The notes: generated by a model from the sequence alone, not told the origin. A DNA stretch of 64,000 nt from Streptomyces sp. NBC_00193 (GCF_026342735.1 NZ_JAPEMM010000002.1:930001-994000), one strand, 5' to 3'; counted from the first letter of the stretch, positions 34,276-45,908 are shown. Numbers and translations are program-made.

Positions 34276-35171
34276 CCCTCACCACACCCTCCGCCGCCTC
34301 CCCGGCCGGCGCGGCGCCCACGCCGCTGCGCCGCCGGCCCGGCCTGCGCTTCCTGCGCCGGCTCGGCCAGGGCCCGATGTTCACGGCCTCGGTCGCGGTG
34401 CTCGCCGTGCTCGTCCTGGTCGCCGTGCTCGCCCCCGTCCTCTCCCCGTACGACCCCGAGGTCCTCGACCTCGCCTCGCCGCTCGCCGGAACCACCGGCG
34501 AGCACCTGCTCGGCACCGACCAGTCCGGGCGGGACGTCCTGTCCAGGCTGCTCCACGGCGCCCGCACCGGTCTGCTCGGGCCGCTGCTCGTCGTCGGCGT
34601 CTCCACCCTCCTCGGCACCCTGCTCGGGGTCGTGGCGGCGTGGCGCGGCGGCTGGGCGGACTCGGTCCTGTCCCGCTCGATGGACATGGCCTTCGCGATC
34701 CCCGGCCTGCTGCTCGCGATCCTGCTCGTGTCCGTCGTCGGCTCCGGCATGACCGCACCGGTGATCGCCATGTCGGTGGCCTACACGCCGTACGTGGGGC
34801 GGCTGGTGCGCGGGATCGCGCGCCAGGAGAAGGCCCGCCCGTACATCGAGTCGTACCGGGTGCAGGGCTTCTCCGGCTGGAACGTGTGCCTGCGCCATCT
34901 GCTGCCGAACATCGCCCCGACCGTCTTGGCCCAGTCCGCGATGAACTTCGGATACGCGCTGATGGACCTGGCCGCACTCTCCTTCCTCGGCTTCGGTGTG
35001 CAGCCGCCGACCGCCGACTGGGGAGCCATGATCAACGAAGGCCAGTCGGCCGTCCAGCAAGGGGCGATGCTGCCCGCCCTGGCTCCCTCGGCGTGCATCG
35101 TGCTCGCCGTGGTGGCGTTCGGCATCGTCGGCGAGGGGCTCGCCGACCGAATCGCTAGGCGGGAACGGTGA
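34272..35171 (+). CDS. ABC transporter permease (DppC type)
   Basis: The 299-residue protein has the DppC pattern: an N-terminal helix, then LAPVLSPYDPEVLDL, EHLLGTDQSGRDVLSRLLHG and the coupling loop ESYRVQGFSGWNVCLRHLLP. With the DppB-type partner it builds the channel. The start codon overlaps the preceding stop (ATGA), and its own stop overlaps the next start. Confidence 0.92.
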   Translation: MTLTTPSAASPAGAAPTPLRRRPGLRFLRRLGQGPMFTASVAVLAVLVLVAVLAPVLSPYDPEVLDLASPLAGTTGEHLLGTDQSGRDVLSRLLHGARTGLLGPLLVVGVSTLLGTLLGVVAAWRGGWADSVLSRSMDMAFAIPGLLLAILLVSVVGSGMTAPVIAMSVAYTPYVGRLVRGIARQEKARPYIESYRVQGFSGWNVCLRHLLPNIAPTVLAQSAMNFGYALMDLAALSFLGFGVQPPTADWGAMINEGQSAVQQGAMLPALAPSACIVLAVVAFGIVGEGLADRIARRER

Positions 35172-36172
35172 ACGCCATGACCGAGGAGAAGAAACCGGCC
35201 GGCGGCCCGCCCGTCCTGGAGATCGACGGGCTCGGCATACGCCTGCCGGACGGCAAGGCGGCCCGGCCGATCCTGGACGGGGTCAGCCTGCGCGTACTGG
35301 CCGGCGAGACGGTCGGCCTGGTCGGCGAGTCCGGCTCCGGCAAGTCGGTGGCCTGCCGCAGCGTTCTCGGACTGCTGCCCGCCGGCGCCCGCACCAACGG
35401 ACAGGTCCGGGTCGCCGGCCGGGACGTGCTCGCCATGAACCGCACCGAGCGGACCGAACTGCGGGCCCGGCAGGTCTCGATGGTCTTCCAGGACCCGCGA
35501 GCCTCGGTCAACCCCCTGCGCCGTGTGGGGGACTTCCTCACCGAGGGACTGCGCGCCGCCGGGACCCCCGCCGCCGCGGCCACCGCCCGGGCCGAGGAAC
35601 TCCTGGACGCGGTCGGCATCCGCGACCCGCGGGGCGCCCTGCGCCGCCGTCCGCACGAGTTCTCCGGCGGCATGCTCCAGCGGGTGGTCATCGCCGCGGC
35701 GCTCGCGTCGGAACCCGCCCTGCTCGTGGCCGACGAACCGACCACGGCGCTGGACGTCACGACCCAGGCGGAGATCATCGCGATCCTCACCCGGCTACGC
35801 GCCGAGCGCGGCACGGGGCTACTCTTCGTCACCCACGACCTGGAACTGGCCTCCGCCATCTGCGACCGCGTGTACGTGATGTACGCGGGCCGGATCGTCG
35901 AGACGCGGGGCACGGACGAGCTCTTCGACCGGCCGCGCCATCCGTACACGGCGGGGCTGCTCGCCTCCACCCCGCGCATCGAACGGGGTTCACCGGCCCC
36001 CCGGCCGATCCCCGGCCGCCCCGTCTCCCTCTCCGAAGCGCCGCCCGGCTGCGCCTTCGCCGCGCGCTGCGCCCACGCGCTGCCGCGCTGCTCCGGGGAA
36101 ACACCCACACTTGCGCGGTACGGCGACGGGCTCGCCGCATGCCACCGCGCCGACGAAGGGATCACGCTGTGA
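35168..36172 (+). CDS. ABC transporter ATP-binding protein (DppD type)
   Basis: The 334-residue ATPase has Walker A GESGSGKSVAC, signature FSGGMLQRVVIAAAL, Walker B LLVADEPTTALD and the C-terminal cysteine-bearing oligopeptide-permease domain PPGCAFAARCAHALPRC, which binds an Fe-S cluster in some homologues. GTG 35168 overlaps the preceding stop. It pairs with the DppF-type subunit encoded next. Confidence 0.92.
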   Translation: MNAMTEEKKPAGGPPVLEIDGLGIRLPDGKAARPILDGVSLRVLAGETVGLVGESGSGKSVACRSVLGLLPAGARTNGQVRVAGRDVLAMNRTERTELRARQVSMVFQDPRASVNPLRRVGDFLTEGLRAAGTPAAAATARAEELLDAVGIRDPRGALRRRPHEFSGGMLQRVVIAAALASEPALLVADEPTTALDVTTQAEIIAILTRLRAERGTGLLFVTHDLELASAICDRVYVMYAGRIVETRGTDELFDRPRHPYTAGLLASTPRIERGSPAPRPIPGRPVSLSEAPPGCAFAARCAHALPRCSGETPTLARYGDGLAACHRADEGITL

Positions 36173-36990
36173 CCGCCGGAACCGTCGCGACACAGGGACT
36201 CGTCGTCGAAGGACTGTGCAAGCGGTACGGAAACCACGCCGCCGTCGACCACGTGTCGTTCACCCTGGCACCGGGAGCCTCCCTCGCCCTCGTCGGGGAA
36301 TCCGGCAGCGGCAAGACCACGACGGTCCGCATGCTCGTCGGCCTGGAGCGCCCGGACGCCGGCACCGTACGCCTCGGCGGGCGGGACCGTTCGGCGCGGG
36401 TCCGCACCCGAACCGAACGCCTCTCCCGTGCCCGGGAGATCCAGATGGTCTTCCAGGACCCGTACCTCTCGCTGGACCCGCGGATCACGGCGGCCGGATG
36501 CGTGGACGAGGTCCTGCGGCTCCACACCCGGCTGGACACCACCGCCCGCCGGGCCCGGGTCGCCGAGCTCCTGGAGCAGGTCGGCCTCGGCGAACGCGAG
36601 GCCTCGGCGCTGCCGCGGCGCCTCTCCGGCGGCCAGCGCCAGCGCGTGGCCATCGCACGCGCCCTCGCGGTGGAGCCCAGCGTCCTCGTCCTCGACGAAG
36701 CGGTCGCGGCGCTCGACGTCTCCATCCAGGCGCAGATCCTCGAACTGCTCTCCACGATCCGCCGCGAGGCGGGCATCGGCTATCTCTTCGTCACCCACGA
36801 CCTGGCGGTGGTCCGGCACATCGCGGACGAGGTGCTGGTGCTCAAGTCGGGGAGGGTCGTGGAATCGGGCCCGACCGGCCACGTACTGGACGCACCGCGA
36901 CACCCGTACACGCGCCTGCTGCTCGAGTCCGTACCCCGGCGCGGCTGGGATCCGGGCGCCGCGGTGTCGGGGCGCCGGTCTCCCGGCTGA
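36169..36990 (+). CDS. ABC transporter ATP-binding protein (DppF type)
   Basis: The 273-residue ATPase has Walker A GESGSGKTTTV, signature LSGGQRQRVAIARAL and Walker B VLVLDEAVAALDVSIQAQ; note Ala replaces the usual Pro-Thr/Ser-Ser stretch, though the catalytic Glu is kept. It completes the importer. It lacks the longer C-terminal domain found in DppD. The 186 bp after it (36991-37176) show no gene and no convincing terminator. Confidence 0.9.
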   Translation: MTAGTVATQGLVVEGLCKRYGNHAAVDHVSFTLAPGASLALVGESGSGKTTTVRMLVGLERPDAGTVRLGGRDRSARVRTRTERLSRAREIQMVFQDPYLSLDPRITAAGCVDEVLRLHTRLDTTARRARVAELLEQVGLGEREASALPRRLSGGQRQRVAIARALAVEPSVLVLDEAVAALDVSIQAQILELLSTIRREAGIGYLFVTHDLAVVRHIADEVLVLKSGRVVESGPTGHVLDAPRHPYTRLLLESVPRRGWDPGAAVSGRRSPG

Positions 36991-37176
36991 CCGGCGCCGG
37001 GCCGCCGTCGACAGCATCGGCGACAAGCCGCTGAGACCCTGCACACCGCACCCATCACCATGCGCACCACCGTCCGGGGCGCTTCCGGAGGCCTCGTCGA
37101 CATCCGGCGGGTCTCCAGAAGCGGAGCGGTGGCGTGGCCACAGCACCGGGCCCTACCGCTAGGGCATGCGCACAGT

Positions 37177-38142
37177 TCAGCGCACTCTTCCCCTGGGCTT
37201 CAGGCGAGTTGGGGGAAGTTCCGGGGCCGGAATCGGAGCGCCCTCGTAGCCCTTGACCTCGCCGTAGCGGGTGCCGTTCATCCAGTCCTCGCGGAACCCT
37301 TCGATGTCCTCCTGGGACCTTCCGATCCAGTTCCAGAACATCACGATCTCCTCCTCGAACGGCTCGCCGCCCAGCAGCATCAGGCCGGCGTCCGAGACCG
37401 CGCGCAGGGGGAGGTCCGTGCGGCCGCAGCCGAGGTAGAGCATGGCGCCCGGGAGGAGGGGTACGCCGTCGACGTGGGCTTCGCCCGACATCGACAGGAC
37501 CGCGTACTCGAAGTCCGGGTTCAGCGGGAGCCGGGTCTCCGTGCCCGCCGCCAGGGCCAGGTCCGCGCCGACGATCGGGCTGTACGCGGTTCCGGGCGAG
37601 GTGGCCGTGTCCAGGGTGCCCAGGATGACCGTCGCCGTCAGGCCGGGGGCGCTGACCTGCGGGAGGTCCGCGTGGTGCTGGAAGTGCGGGTCCACGTCGC
37701 GGTGCGCGTCCGGGAGGGCCACCCACAGCTGCGCGCCGTGCAGGAAGCGGGCGTGCGGGCGCGGGCTCTCCTCCGAGTGGCTGATGCCCCGGCCTGAGGT
37801 CATCAGGCCGAGCTCGCGCGGGCGGATCGTCGCCAGGCTGCCGACGCTGTCGCGGTGCAGCACTTCGCCCTCGTGGAGCCAGCTGACGGTCTGGAGGCCC
37901 GAGTGGGGGTGCGGGGCCACCGCCATGCCGGGCTCGTCGGCGATGTCGTCGGGACCGTAGTGGTCGACGAAGCACCAGGCGCCGACCATGCGGCGGCCCA
38001 GGTTAGGGAGGAGCCTGCGGACCTCGGTGGACTCGCCGAGTGTGACGGTGCGCGGGCTCAGGAGCTCGCGCACGGGCTCGGCGACGACGAACCCGCGGCC
38101 GCCGCAGGTGGAGAGAGCGGGCTGGCGATCGAGATTGCTCAT
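37177..38142 (-). CDS. Pirin family protein
   Basis: The 321-residue bicupin has the pirin N-terminal metal site MAVAPHPHSGLQTVSWLHEGEVLH and the DS motif RDSVGSLATIRPRELGLMTSGRGISHSE, which together carry three His and one Glu ligands. Bacterial pirins act as quercetinases or redox-responsive regulators. It is monocistronic and divergent from the TPR gene. ATG 38142 places the cupin 75 residues in, as in homologues. Confidence 0.88.
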   Translation of the reverse strand: MSNLDRQPALSTCGGRGFVVAEPVRELLSPRTVTLGESTEVRRLLPNLGRRMVGAWCFVDHYGPDDIADEPGMAVAPHPHSGLQTVSWLHEGEVLHRDSVGSLATIRPRELGLMTSGRGISHSEESPRPHARFLHGAQLWVALPDAHRDVDPHFQHHADLPQVSAPGLTATVILGTLDTATSPGTAYSPIVGADLALAAGTETRLPLNPDFEYAVLSMSGEAHVDGVPLLPGAMLYLGCGRTDLPLRAVSDAGLMLLGGEPFEEEIVMFWNWIGRSQEDIEGFREDWMNGTRYGEVKGYEGAPIPAPELPPTRLKPRGRVR

Positions 38143-38266
38143 ACCGCACAACTTAGTCCCGGCGCAGCCGCTGCGGTCAGGGGAATGTGCGTACGGATCC
38201 CCGTGTTGCAGCAGCCGGACGGAACGACGCGAAGGAAAGAAAGAAAGACGGAGGGCAGAGGGCGCG

Positions 38267-38635
38267 ATGGACGTGATGGGCACGATCGACGCACAGCAGG
38301 GCTACCTGGAGCACGGGACCGCCGCCGAGCGCTGGGACCGCGGCCGGCTCTTCTTCGAGGCGAAGGAGTACGCGAACGCCGCCCGCGTCCTGCACGGCGT
38401 GGCGGCCGAGGCCCCCGAGCTGCTGGCTCCGCGGCTGCTGCTGGCCCGCGCCTACTACCACTCCGCCCAGCTCTCCAAGGCCGAGCGCGAGCTCCGTGGC
38501 GTCCTGGACCGCTGGCCCGTGGAGGACTACGCGCAGCTGATGCTCGGGCGGACCCTGGAGCGCCAGGGCAGGGCTGCCGAGGCGGCTCCGTACCTGCGGA
38601 TCGCCGCCGCGATGGCCGGGGATTTCCCGGAGTAG
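38267..38635 (+). CDS. Tetratricopeptide-repeat protein
   Basis: The 122-residue protein consists of about three TPR-like helical hairpins (GRLFFEAKEYANAARVLHGV, LLARAYYHSAQLSKAERELR, LMLGRTLERQGRAAEAAPYL). Such small TPR proteins act as protein-binding adaptors. GGAGGGCAGAGGG precedes the ATG. Confidence 0.85.
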   Translation: MDVMGTIDAQQGYLEHGTAAERWDRGRLFFEAKEYANAARVLHGVAAEAPELLAPRLLLARAYYHSAQLSKAERELRGVLDRWPVEDYAQLMLGRTLERQGRAAEAAPYLRIAAAMAGDFPE

Positions 38636-38751
38636 CGGTACCGCAGCGGTACGGGATCCGGGTCCGCGGCGGGGCCGTGTGCCCCGCCGCCCACTCTCCC
38701 GGCCCCGCCCGTGCGGGACCGGGGCGGTCCCTCGGTTAGCCTGGGGGCAAT

Positions 38752-39957
38752 ATGAACCGTCTGACCACGCCCTTCGGCTCCTACGAGCTCGCCCGCTTCC
38801 CCGAGGACCCGCGCGACCGGCTCTTCGCATGGGACGCCGCCGACGAGTACCTGCTCCGCCACCTCGAATCCGGTACGGGTGAACGCGGCCCGGTGGATCT
38901 GGCCGGCGCCGGGCAGATCACCGTGATCGGGGACCGCTGGGGGGCACTGACGACGGCGCTGGCCGCGCACCACCCCACCCAGATCACCGACTCCAGCCTG
39001 ACCCGCTCCGCCACCATGGCGAACCTGGACCGCAACGGGATCGGCACCGCCAAGGGCACCGTGACCCTGCTGACCACCCAGGACGCGCCGCCCGAGCGGA
39101 TCGACGTGCTCCTGGTGCGGGTGCCCAAGAGCCTGGCGCTGCTGGAGGACCAGCTGTACCGGGTGGCCCCGCACGTGCACGCCGGCACCGTGGTCGTCGG
39201 CACCGGCATGGTGAAGGAGATCCACACCTCCACGCTGCGGCTCTTCGAGAAGATCCTGGGACCGACGAAGACCTCGCTGGCCGAGAAGAAGGCCCGCCTG
39301 ATCTTCTGCACGCCGGGCAACCCGGGTGCGACCCGTCCGGCGACCCCCGGACCCTGGCCGCTGACGTACGTCGTGGACAAGGACGGCGGCTCCGGAGCCG
39401 GACTGACCGTCGTCAACCACGCGGGCATCTTCTGCGCGGACCGCCTCGACGTCGGCACCCGCTTCTTCCTCCAGAGCATCCCGACCAACACGGACGGGGC
39501 CCGGGTCGTCGACCTGGGCTGCGGCAACGGGGTCGTGGGCACGGCGGTCGCGGTGGCCGACCCGCGCGCGGAGGTCGTCTTCACCGACGAGTCGTACCAG
39601 GCGATCGCCTCGGCCAAGGCCACGTTCCGTGCCAACGTCACGCACGAGCGGGAGCGGGCGGACTTCCTCGTCGGCGACGGGGTGGCCATGCTGGACCCCG
39701 GCTCCGTGGACCTGATCCTGTGCAACCCGCCGTTCCACTCCCACCAGGCGACGACCGACGCGACGGCGCTGCGGATGTTCGCCCAGTCGCGCAAGGCGCT
39801 GCGTCCGGGCGGCGAGCTGTGGGTGGTGGCCAACCGCCACATGGGGTACCACACCCACCTCCGGCGTCTCTTCGGCAACAGCGAAGTCGCCGCGAGCGAG
39901 CCGAAGTTCGTGGTCCTGCGGGCGGTCAAGCGGCGCGAGCAGCCCCGCGGCGCGTGA
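38752..39957 (+). CDS. RlmG/RsmC-like rRNA guanine-N2 methyltransferase
   Basis: The 401-residue protein has two methyltransferase-like halves: an N-terminal MTS_N-like domain and a C-terminal SAM-binding domain with VVDLGCGNGVVGTAVAVADP, FTDESYQAIASA and the catalytic LILCNPPFHSHQA. This layout matches 23S rRNA m2G1835 methyltransferase RlmG and its 16S counterpart RsmC. No ribosome site is obvious near ATG 38752, so the start could be downstream, but the homology begins almost at once. Confidence 0.82.
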   Translation: MNRLTTPFGSYELARFPEDPRDRLFAWDAADEYLLRHLESGTGERGPVDLAGAGQITVIGDRWGALTTALAAHHPTQITDSSLTRSATMANLDRNGIGTAKGTVTLLTTQDAPPERIDVLLVRVPKSLALLEDQLYRVAPHVHAGTVVVGTGMVKEIHTSTLRLFEKILGPTKTSLAEKKARLIFCTPGNPGATRPATPGPWPLTYVVDKDGGSGAGLTVVNHAGIFCADRLDVGTRFFLQSIPTNTDGARVVDLGCGNGVVGTAVAVADPRAEVVFTDESYQAIASAKATFRANVTHERERADFLVGDGVAMLDPGSVDLILCNPPFHSHQATTDATALRMFAQSRKALRPGGELWVVANRHMGYHTHLRRLFGNSEVAASEPKFVVLRAVKRREQPRGA

Positions 39958-40044
39958 GCTGCCCGCAGGTCCTGCGCGGCGATCTTCCTACCGCCCTGCG
40001 CTAACCCGCCGGTAGGCCCGTCGCCGCGTCCTACACTCGGCCGC

Positions 40045-40809
40045 GTGAGCAGTCAGGTGGATCAAGACGCGGCCGTCGGCGGGCACTACCGCCGGGACGA
40101 GGTGGCCCGCGCGGCCGGGGTCAAGGTGCGCAACCTGCGCTACTACCAGGAGCGCGGGCTCCTCCCGCCGCCGCGCCGGGAGGGGCGGATCGCCTGGTAC
40201 TCCGACGACCACCTCACCCGACTGCGCCTGATCAACGACCTGTTGGGGCGCGGCTACACCGTCAACGGCATTGCCGAGCTGCTGGCGGCCTGGGAGCAGG
40301 GCGGCGGACTGTCCCAACTGCTGGGCCTGGAGCGGGAGATGACCCGCGACTGGGAGCAGGAGGACTCGGTCGTCATGTCCCGGACGGAGCTGCGGGATCT
40401 GTTCGGCCCGACGGCTTCCCCCGAGGACACCCGGCGGGCGGCCGAGTTGGGGTACGTGACGATCGACGGGGACCTGGTCACGCACCGCAGCCGGCGCTTG
40501 CTGGAGGCGACGGTGACGCTGGTGCGGGCGGGGGTTCCGCTCGCGGAGGTGCTGGACGCGGGGGAGTTCGTACAGACGCAGGCGGCCGCGGTCGCGGACC
40601 GGTTCGTCGCGCTGTTCAGTACGCACGTGATCGGCACGGACGGGCTGGAGCAGCTTTCGGCCACGCGCCTGCAGCACATCACCGAGGCGGTGGCGGCGCT
40701 GCGTCCGCTGGCGGGCGAGGTCGTGGCCACCGAGTTCGCCCGGGCGATGGCCCGGCGGGTGGACGCCGAGGTCGCCGGGCTGCTGCGCACGGAGTCTCCC
40801 GGGGCGTAA
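40045..40809 (+). CDS. MerR-family transcriptional regulator
   Basis: The 254-residue regulator has the MerR winged helix YRRDEVARAAGVKVRNLRYY followed by QERGLLPPPRREGRIAWYS, then a long helical effector region without clustered Cys, so a metal ligand is unlikely. It starts with GTG. It probably activates the downstream DUF6230 operon through the dyad inside that promoter (see 40852-40880). Confidence 0.85.
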   Translation: MSSQVDQDAAVGGHYRRDEVARAAGVKVRNLRYYQERGLLPPPRREGRIAWYSDDHLTRLRLINDLLGRGYTVNGIAELLAAWEQGGGLSQLLGLEREMTRDWEQEDSVVMSRTELRDLFGPTASPEDTRRAAELGYVTIDGDLVTHRSRRLLEATVTLVRAGVPLAEVLDAGEFVQTQAAAVADRFVALFSTHVIGTDGLEQLSATRLQHITEAVAALRPLAGEVVATEFARAMARRVDAEVAGLLRTESPGA

Positions 40810-40851
40810 CCGACGAGTAGGACTCGGCCTGAAAGGTACGCCCGAGCAACC

Positions 40852-40880
40852 TTGCCAACCCCCATTGGCACTCTTACATT
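40852..40880 (+). promoter_or_regulatory. Promoter with embedded dyad ahead of the DUF6230 operon
   Basis: TTGCCA (40852-40857) and TACATT (40875-40880) are a good -35/-10 pair 17 bp apart. The inverted repeat TGCCAA-N6-TTGGCA (40853-40870) lies across the -35 and spacer, the position used by MerR proteins. The upstream gene encodes a MerR regulator. Confidence 0.62.
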
Positions 40881-40928
40881 CAACTCGTCGGTAACAACGG
40901 TGCACAGCCGAATATAAGGGACGATCTC

Positions 40929-42618
<1,690 letters not shown>

Positions 42619-42634
42619 GGTCCCGTACGCGAGG

Positions 42635-42674
42635 AGGCCCGCCGGTCCCGGAACGCTCCGGGGCCGGCGGGCCT
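42635..42674. terminator. Strong bidirectional terminator hairpin
   Basis: An 18-bp stem (42635-42652 with 42657-42674, one G-T mismatch) closes over the four-base loop ACGC. It lies between the convergent secreted-protein and acylase genes. There is no T tract, as is common in Streptomyces. Confidence 0.88.
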
Positions 42675-42689
42675 TCGTGCACCAGGGCC

Positions 42690-45464
42690 TCAGCGGTGGG
42701 CGGGGAACTCGACCACCTGCTGATAGGTGGGCCGGTTCTGCCAGTTGATCTGCGGGTGGGACAGACCGCCCACCGGACGCTGCACGATCGCGTCCGCGCA
42801 CCACTGGTTGCCCGCGGCGCAGGTCCCGTCCGCCGGGTACACGGCGGCCGGGGTGGCGGCCGCCGCCTGCTTGAGCGTCGCCGCCATCGCGTCCCGGCAC
42901 GCGGGGAGCGAACCGTTCCCGCAGTAGGCCCGGGCCAGGGGTCCGGACACCGGGCGGCCGAGCAGTGTGCGCAGGTCCTTGTCCACGTAGCTCCACCAGC
43001 CGTACTGGAAGGCCGAGCCGGCGTGCGAACCGGTGGGTCCGTGGCCCGCGTTGGGCGCCTCGTCGATGGTGAGCGAGGCGCGCAGGGCATCGTAGAGCGG
43101 CGCCCCGAGGCCGGGCTTGAACTCGGCCTCGACGAGCAGCGGCCACCAGGCGTCCATGATCCGGACGGCGTCCGCGTGCCCGTACGTCCTGGAACCGGGC
43201 GCGGTCTCCTTGCGCTCGGTGCCCGCGGCCTGCCAGGCGGCGAGCTTGTCGATCGCGGCCGCGACGGCCGGATCGGTGACGGGTGCGCTGCGCAGTACGG
43301 CCAGCAGTTCGGGCAGCAGGTTCTCGGCGCGCAGGTCGGTGACCGCCGCGTCGGCCATGGCCCGGGTGAGCGTGGCCCGGGTCACGCCGCCCGCCGCGAC
43401 GAGCGGTTTGACGCGCTGGTCGAGGAGGTCGCCGCGGTGGACGGATCCCATTCCGAATCCGGCGGCGGCGTATCCCTTGGCCTGCTTGTTGTTCCAACTG
43501 ATGTAGTAGTCCTGGCCGATGGACTGCGGGTGTTCGGCGGGCGGGGTGTAGGCCGCCGTGTTGGCGGCCGGGTCGAAGCCCTGCCACTCGTACTGCTGCT
43601 TGCCCTGGACGGGCAGCGCCGCGTCGACTCCGGCCGGACGGACCGGATTCGACCCGCTGTTGTAGTAGGCCGCTTCGCGCGAGTCGGCGTAGAACCAGTT
43701 GAAGGCGTAGCCGATGTGCTGGGCCGCCTCCTGGAAGGTGCGGGCGTCCTTCACGTAGGAGGGGTCGTTGAACATCTGGAAGCCGATGATCGAGTCGGCC
43801 TCGTGACGGTACGTGGAGCGCAGTGCGGTGTAGGCCACGGGCTTGCCCGCGATGGTCGCGCGGTGCGTGACGATGCCGTAGTTCGTGCGCCACACCTGCA
43901 TCCGGTAGGAGCCGCCCGGGGTGGGGTCGGCGACGGACGACTTCCAGGTGTTGGTGTGTTCCAGCTTCTCCATGGGCGTGCAGGTGCCGCGGTAGAGGTA
44001 CGAGCTGCTCGTCCTGGTGGGGGCGCCGCCGCCGGGCTCGCACAGTTCGACGGCGAAGGTGTCGGTGATGTCCTGGCCGGCCGAGGTGGCGCTCCAGGCG
44101 TAGTCCTGGCCGCGGCCGAGCTGTACGTACATGCTGACGCCCGCGAAGGAGGCGCCGCGGGCGCTGATGCCCGGACCCTGGAGCTCCTGGAGCATGAGGA
44201 GTTGGGGCGCGAGGTAGCCGGTCTGCGGGCCGAAGACGGCGACCGGGTGACCGCTCGCGGTCTTCGCGCCGGACACGAGCAGGGCGTTGGACATGCTCTG
44301 CTTCACCGGCTTGGGCGGGGCGGCCGCGGCGGCGGTGGCGGCCGAGCCCGTACGGTCGTACACGAGCTGCTCGGCGGTGACCGAGCCGGCGTCGGGCAGG
44401 GCGGCACCCTGGGGGTCGGCGGGCTTCTGCGCGTAGGGGAAGCTCGTGCCGTCGTGGACGGTGAGCACGGCTTCCGGGTCCTCGCGCTCGCGGAAGGACT
44501 CCCAGACGCGGGTGCCCTCCTCCAGCCCGTACGTCTGCTGCGCGGACAACAGCGAGAGCGCGGCCTGCACTTCGCCGCCTCCGCCGCCGCCGAACAGGCC
44601 GCCCACGACGGAGGCGAGGGCGATCAGGTCGGTGAGCTTGAAGGGCTTGATCTCACCGGCGTTCGTGATCGAGTTGATGTGTCCGGTCAGCACGTACTCG
44701 CCGGGGAAGTAGCGGCCGTTCTTGGACTGCACGCGGTAGGCGTTGATGCCGTCGATGTACGCCTGGGCGTCCTCCATCGCGAGCCTTCCGCGCTCGCCCT
44801 CCGCGGTCCGGATCCGGTCCACCTGGGCCTGGAGGTCCGCCTCGGTGTACGGGGCCTGCGGCCAGAACTGCTGCTCCAGGCCCTGGTTGGCGAGGGCGCC
44901 GCCCGCGAAGGGGGTGAGGTCGCCCCGGCCGACGTGCCGGAAGAGGTCCATCTGCCAGAGCCTGTCCTGGGCGGCCGCGTAACCGGCGCCGAAGGACGTC
45001 CCGTAGCGGGTGGTGCCCTTGATGTGGGGGACGCCGCTCTTCTTGTCCCGGGTGATGGTGACGTCGGAGCGCGGGCTCGTGGTGGATTCGACCTGGTCGG
45101 CCGGGACGCCGAAGGAGGCGTCGTTGAAGAACTCGTTGACCTTGGCGTCGGTGAGGCCGGGATAGCCGGCCACCAGCGAGTCGTAGCGCGCCAGTTGGTC
45201 GGAGGTGTGGGCGGGCAGCGTGCCGAACGCCTTGTGGGCGAGGATCTGGGCGAGGGTGGCGTTGCCGCTCTGGCCGGGCGGCAGGATGTCCGCGCACTGC
45301 CCTCCGCAGTAGTCGGCGGGGTCGGCGTAGGCCGCGATCGGGCGCGGCGCCGGAGCGTCGGCAGCCGAGGCGGCCGGGGTCAGCAGGGCCGCTCCGAGGG
45401 CGATGAGTGCGGTGGCGACGGCAGTTCTCGTGCGCGTGCTCGTGCGCGTGGCGGGGCGTCGCAT
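42690..45464 (-). CDS. Penicillin acylase (Ntn hydrolase) family enzyme, secreted
   Basis: The 924-residue precursor has a signal peptide (about 1-35, ending ASAAD), an alpha chain, and a beta chain starting at the nucleophile Ser392 in SMSNALLVSGAKTASGHPV, where autoproteolysis should occur. Other family features are FGPQTGYLAPQLL and the oxyanion/GxxxAWSxT-like GRGQDYAWSATS. Relatives include aculeacin and acyl-homoserine-lactone acylases, which remove acyl chains from amide-linked lipids or quorum signals; the substrate here is not readable. It is longer than the 780-820 residues of those enzymes. Confidence 0.88.
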   Translation of the reverse strand: MRRPATRTSTRTRTAVATALIALGAALLTPAASAADAPAPRPIAAYADPADYCGGQCADILPPGQSGNATLAQILAHKAFGTLPAHTSDQLARYDSLVAGYPGLTDAKVNEFFNDASFGVPADQVESTTSPRSDVTITRDKKSGVPHIKGTTRYGTSFGAGYAAAQDRLWQMDLFRHVGRGDLTPFAGGALANQGLEQQFWPQAPYTEADLQAQVDRIRTAEGERGRLAMEDAQAYIDGINAYRVQSKNGRYFPGEYVLTGHINSITNAGEIKPFKLTDLIALASVVGGLFGGGGGGEVQAALSLLSAQQTYGLEEGTRVWESFREREDPEAVLTVHDGTSFPYAQKPADPQGAALPDAGSVTAEQLVYDRTGSAATAAAAAPPKPVKQSMSNALLVSGAKTASGHPVAVFGPQTGYLAPQLLMLQELQGPGISARGASFAGVSMYVQLGRGQDYAWSATSAGQDITDTFAVELCEPGGGAPTRTSSSYLYRGTCTPMEKLEHTNTWKSSVADPTPGGSYRMQVWRTNYGIVTHRATIAGKPVAYTALRSTYRHEADSIIGFQMFNDPSYVKDARTFQEAAQHIGYAFNWFYADSREAAYYNSGSNPVRPAGVDAALPVQGKQQYEWQGFDPAANTAAYTPPAEHPQSIGQDYYISWNNKQAKGYAAAGFGMGSVHRGDLLDQRVKPLVAAGGVTRATLTRAMADAAVTDLRAENLLPELLAVLRSAPVTDPAVAAAIDKLAAWQAAGTERKETAPGSRTYGHADAVRIMDAWWPLLVEAEFKPGLGAPLYDALRASLTIDEAPNAGHGPTGSHAGSAFQYGWWSYVDKDLRTLLGRPVSGPLARAYCGNGSLPACRDAMAATLKQAAAATPAAVYPADGTCAAGNQWCADAIVQRPVGGLSHPQINWQNRPTYQQVVEFPAHR

Positions 45465-45608
45465 GCGTGCTCCTCCGTGGGGGGCAGGAACCGGTCACGG
45501 GGAGGGTACTGGCAGGTGCTACCCCTCAGTAAGATGAACGACCGTCACTTTTGCCCTCGCGGGAAAATCCGTTGCCGCGGGGCGACCGGCCGGGTGAAGC
45601 TCCATGGC

Positions 45609-45908
45609 ATGTCACAAAGCACCGTGGAAACCGGCCCGCACACCCGACGCGGCGTCACCGACCTCTTCACCGCCGGCGGCCGCCTCGCGGCCATCCCGCG
45701 CAAGGCGGCCCGCCGCGAGCAGCTGCTCGCCCACCTCACCGAGACCCTCTTCGCGCCGGACCGCGCGTACACGGAGCCCGAGGTGAACGGGCTGCTGCTC
45801 ACCGTCCACGAGGACTGCGCGGCGCTGCGGCGGTACCTGGTCATCGCCGGGCACCTCACCCGCACCCGCGACGGCTCCGGCTACCGGCGGGCCACGACCA
45901 CCCTGTAG
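45609..45908 (+). CDS. DUF2087 domain protein
   Basis: This 99-residue protein is a small DUF2087 domain: FTAGGRLAAIPRKAARREQLLAHL followed, with a break in this quotation at residue 20, by FAPDRAYTEPEVNGLL and DCAALRRYLVIAGHLTRT. The fold is winged-helix-like and may bind nucleic acid. The last 28 bp overlap the convergent metallophosphoesterase gene. Confidence 0.78.
   Translation: MSQSTVETGPHTRRGVTDLFTAGGRLAAIPRKAARREQLLAHLTETLFAPDRAYTEPEVNGLLLTVHEDCAALRRYLVIAGHLTRTRDGSGYRRATTTL

Noticed and set aside
35155..37146. A 663-codon minus-strand frame
   Set aside because: It lies opposite the two ABC ATPase genes, which carry full Walker motifs; the frame has no domain.
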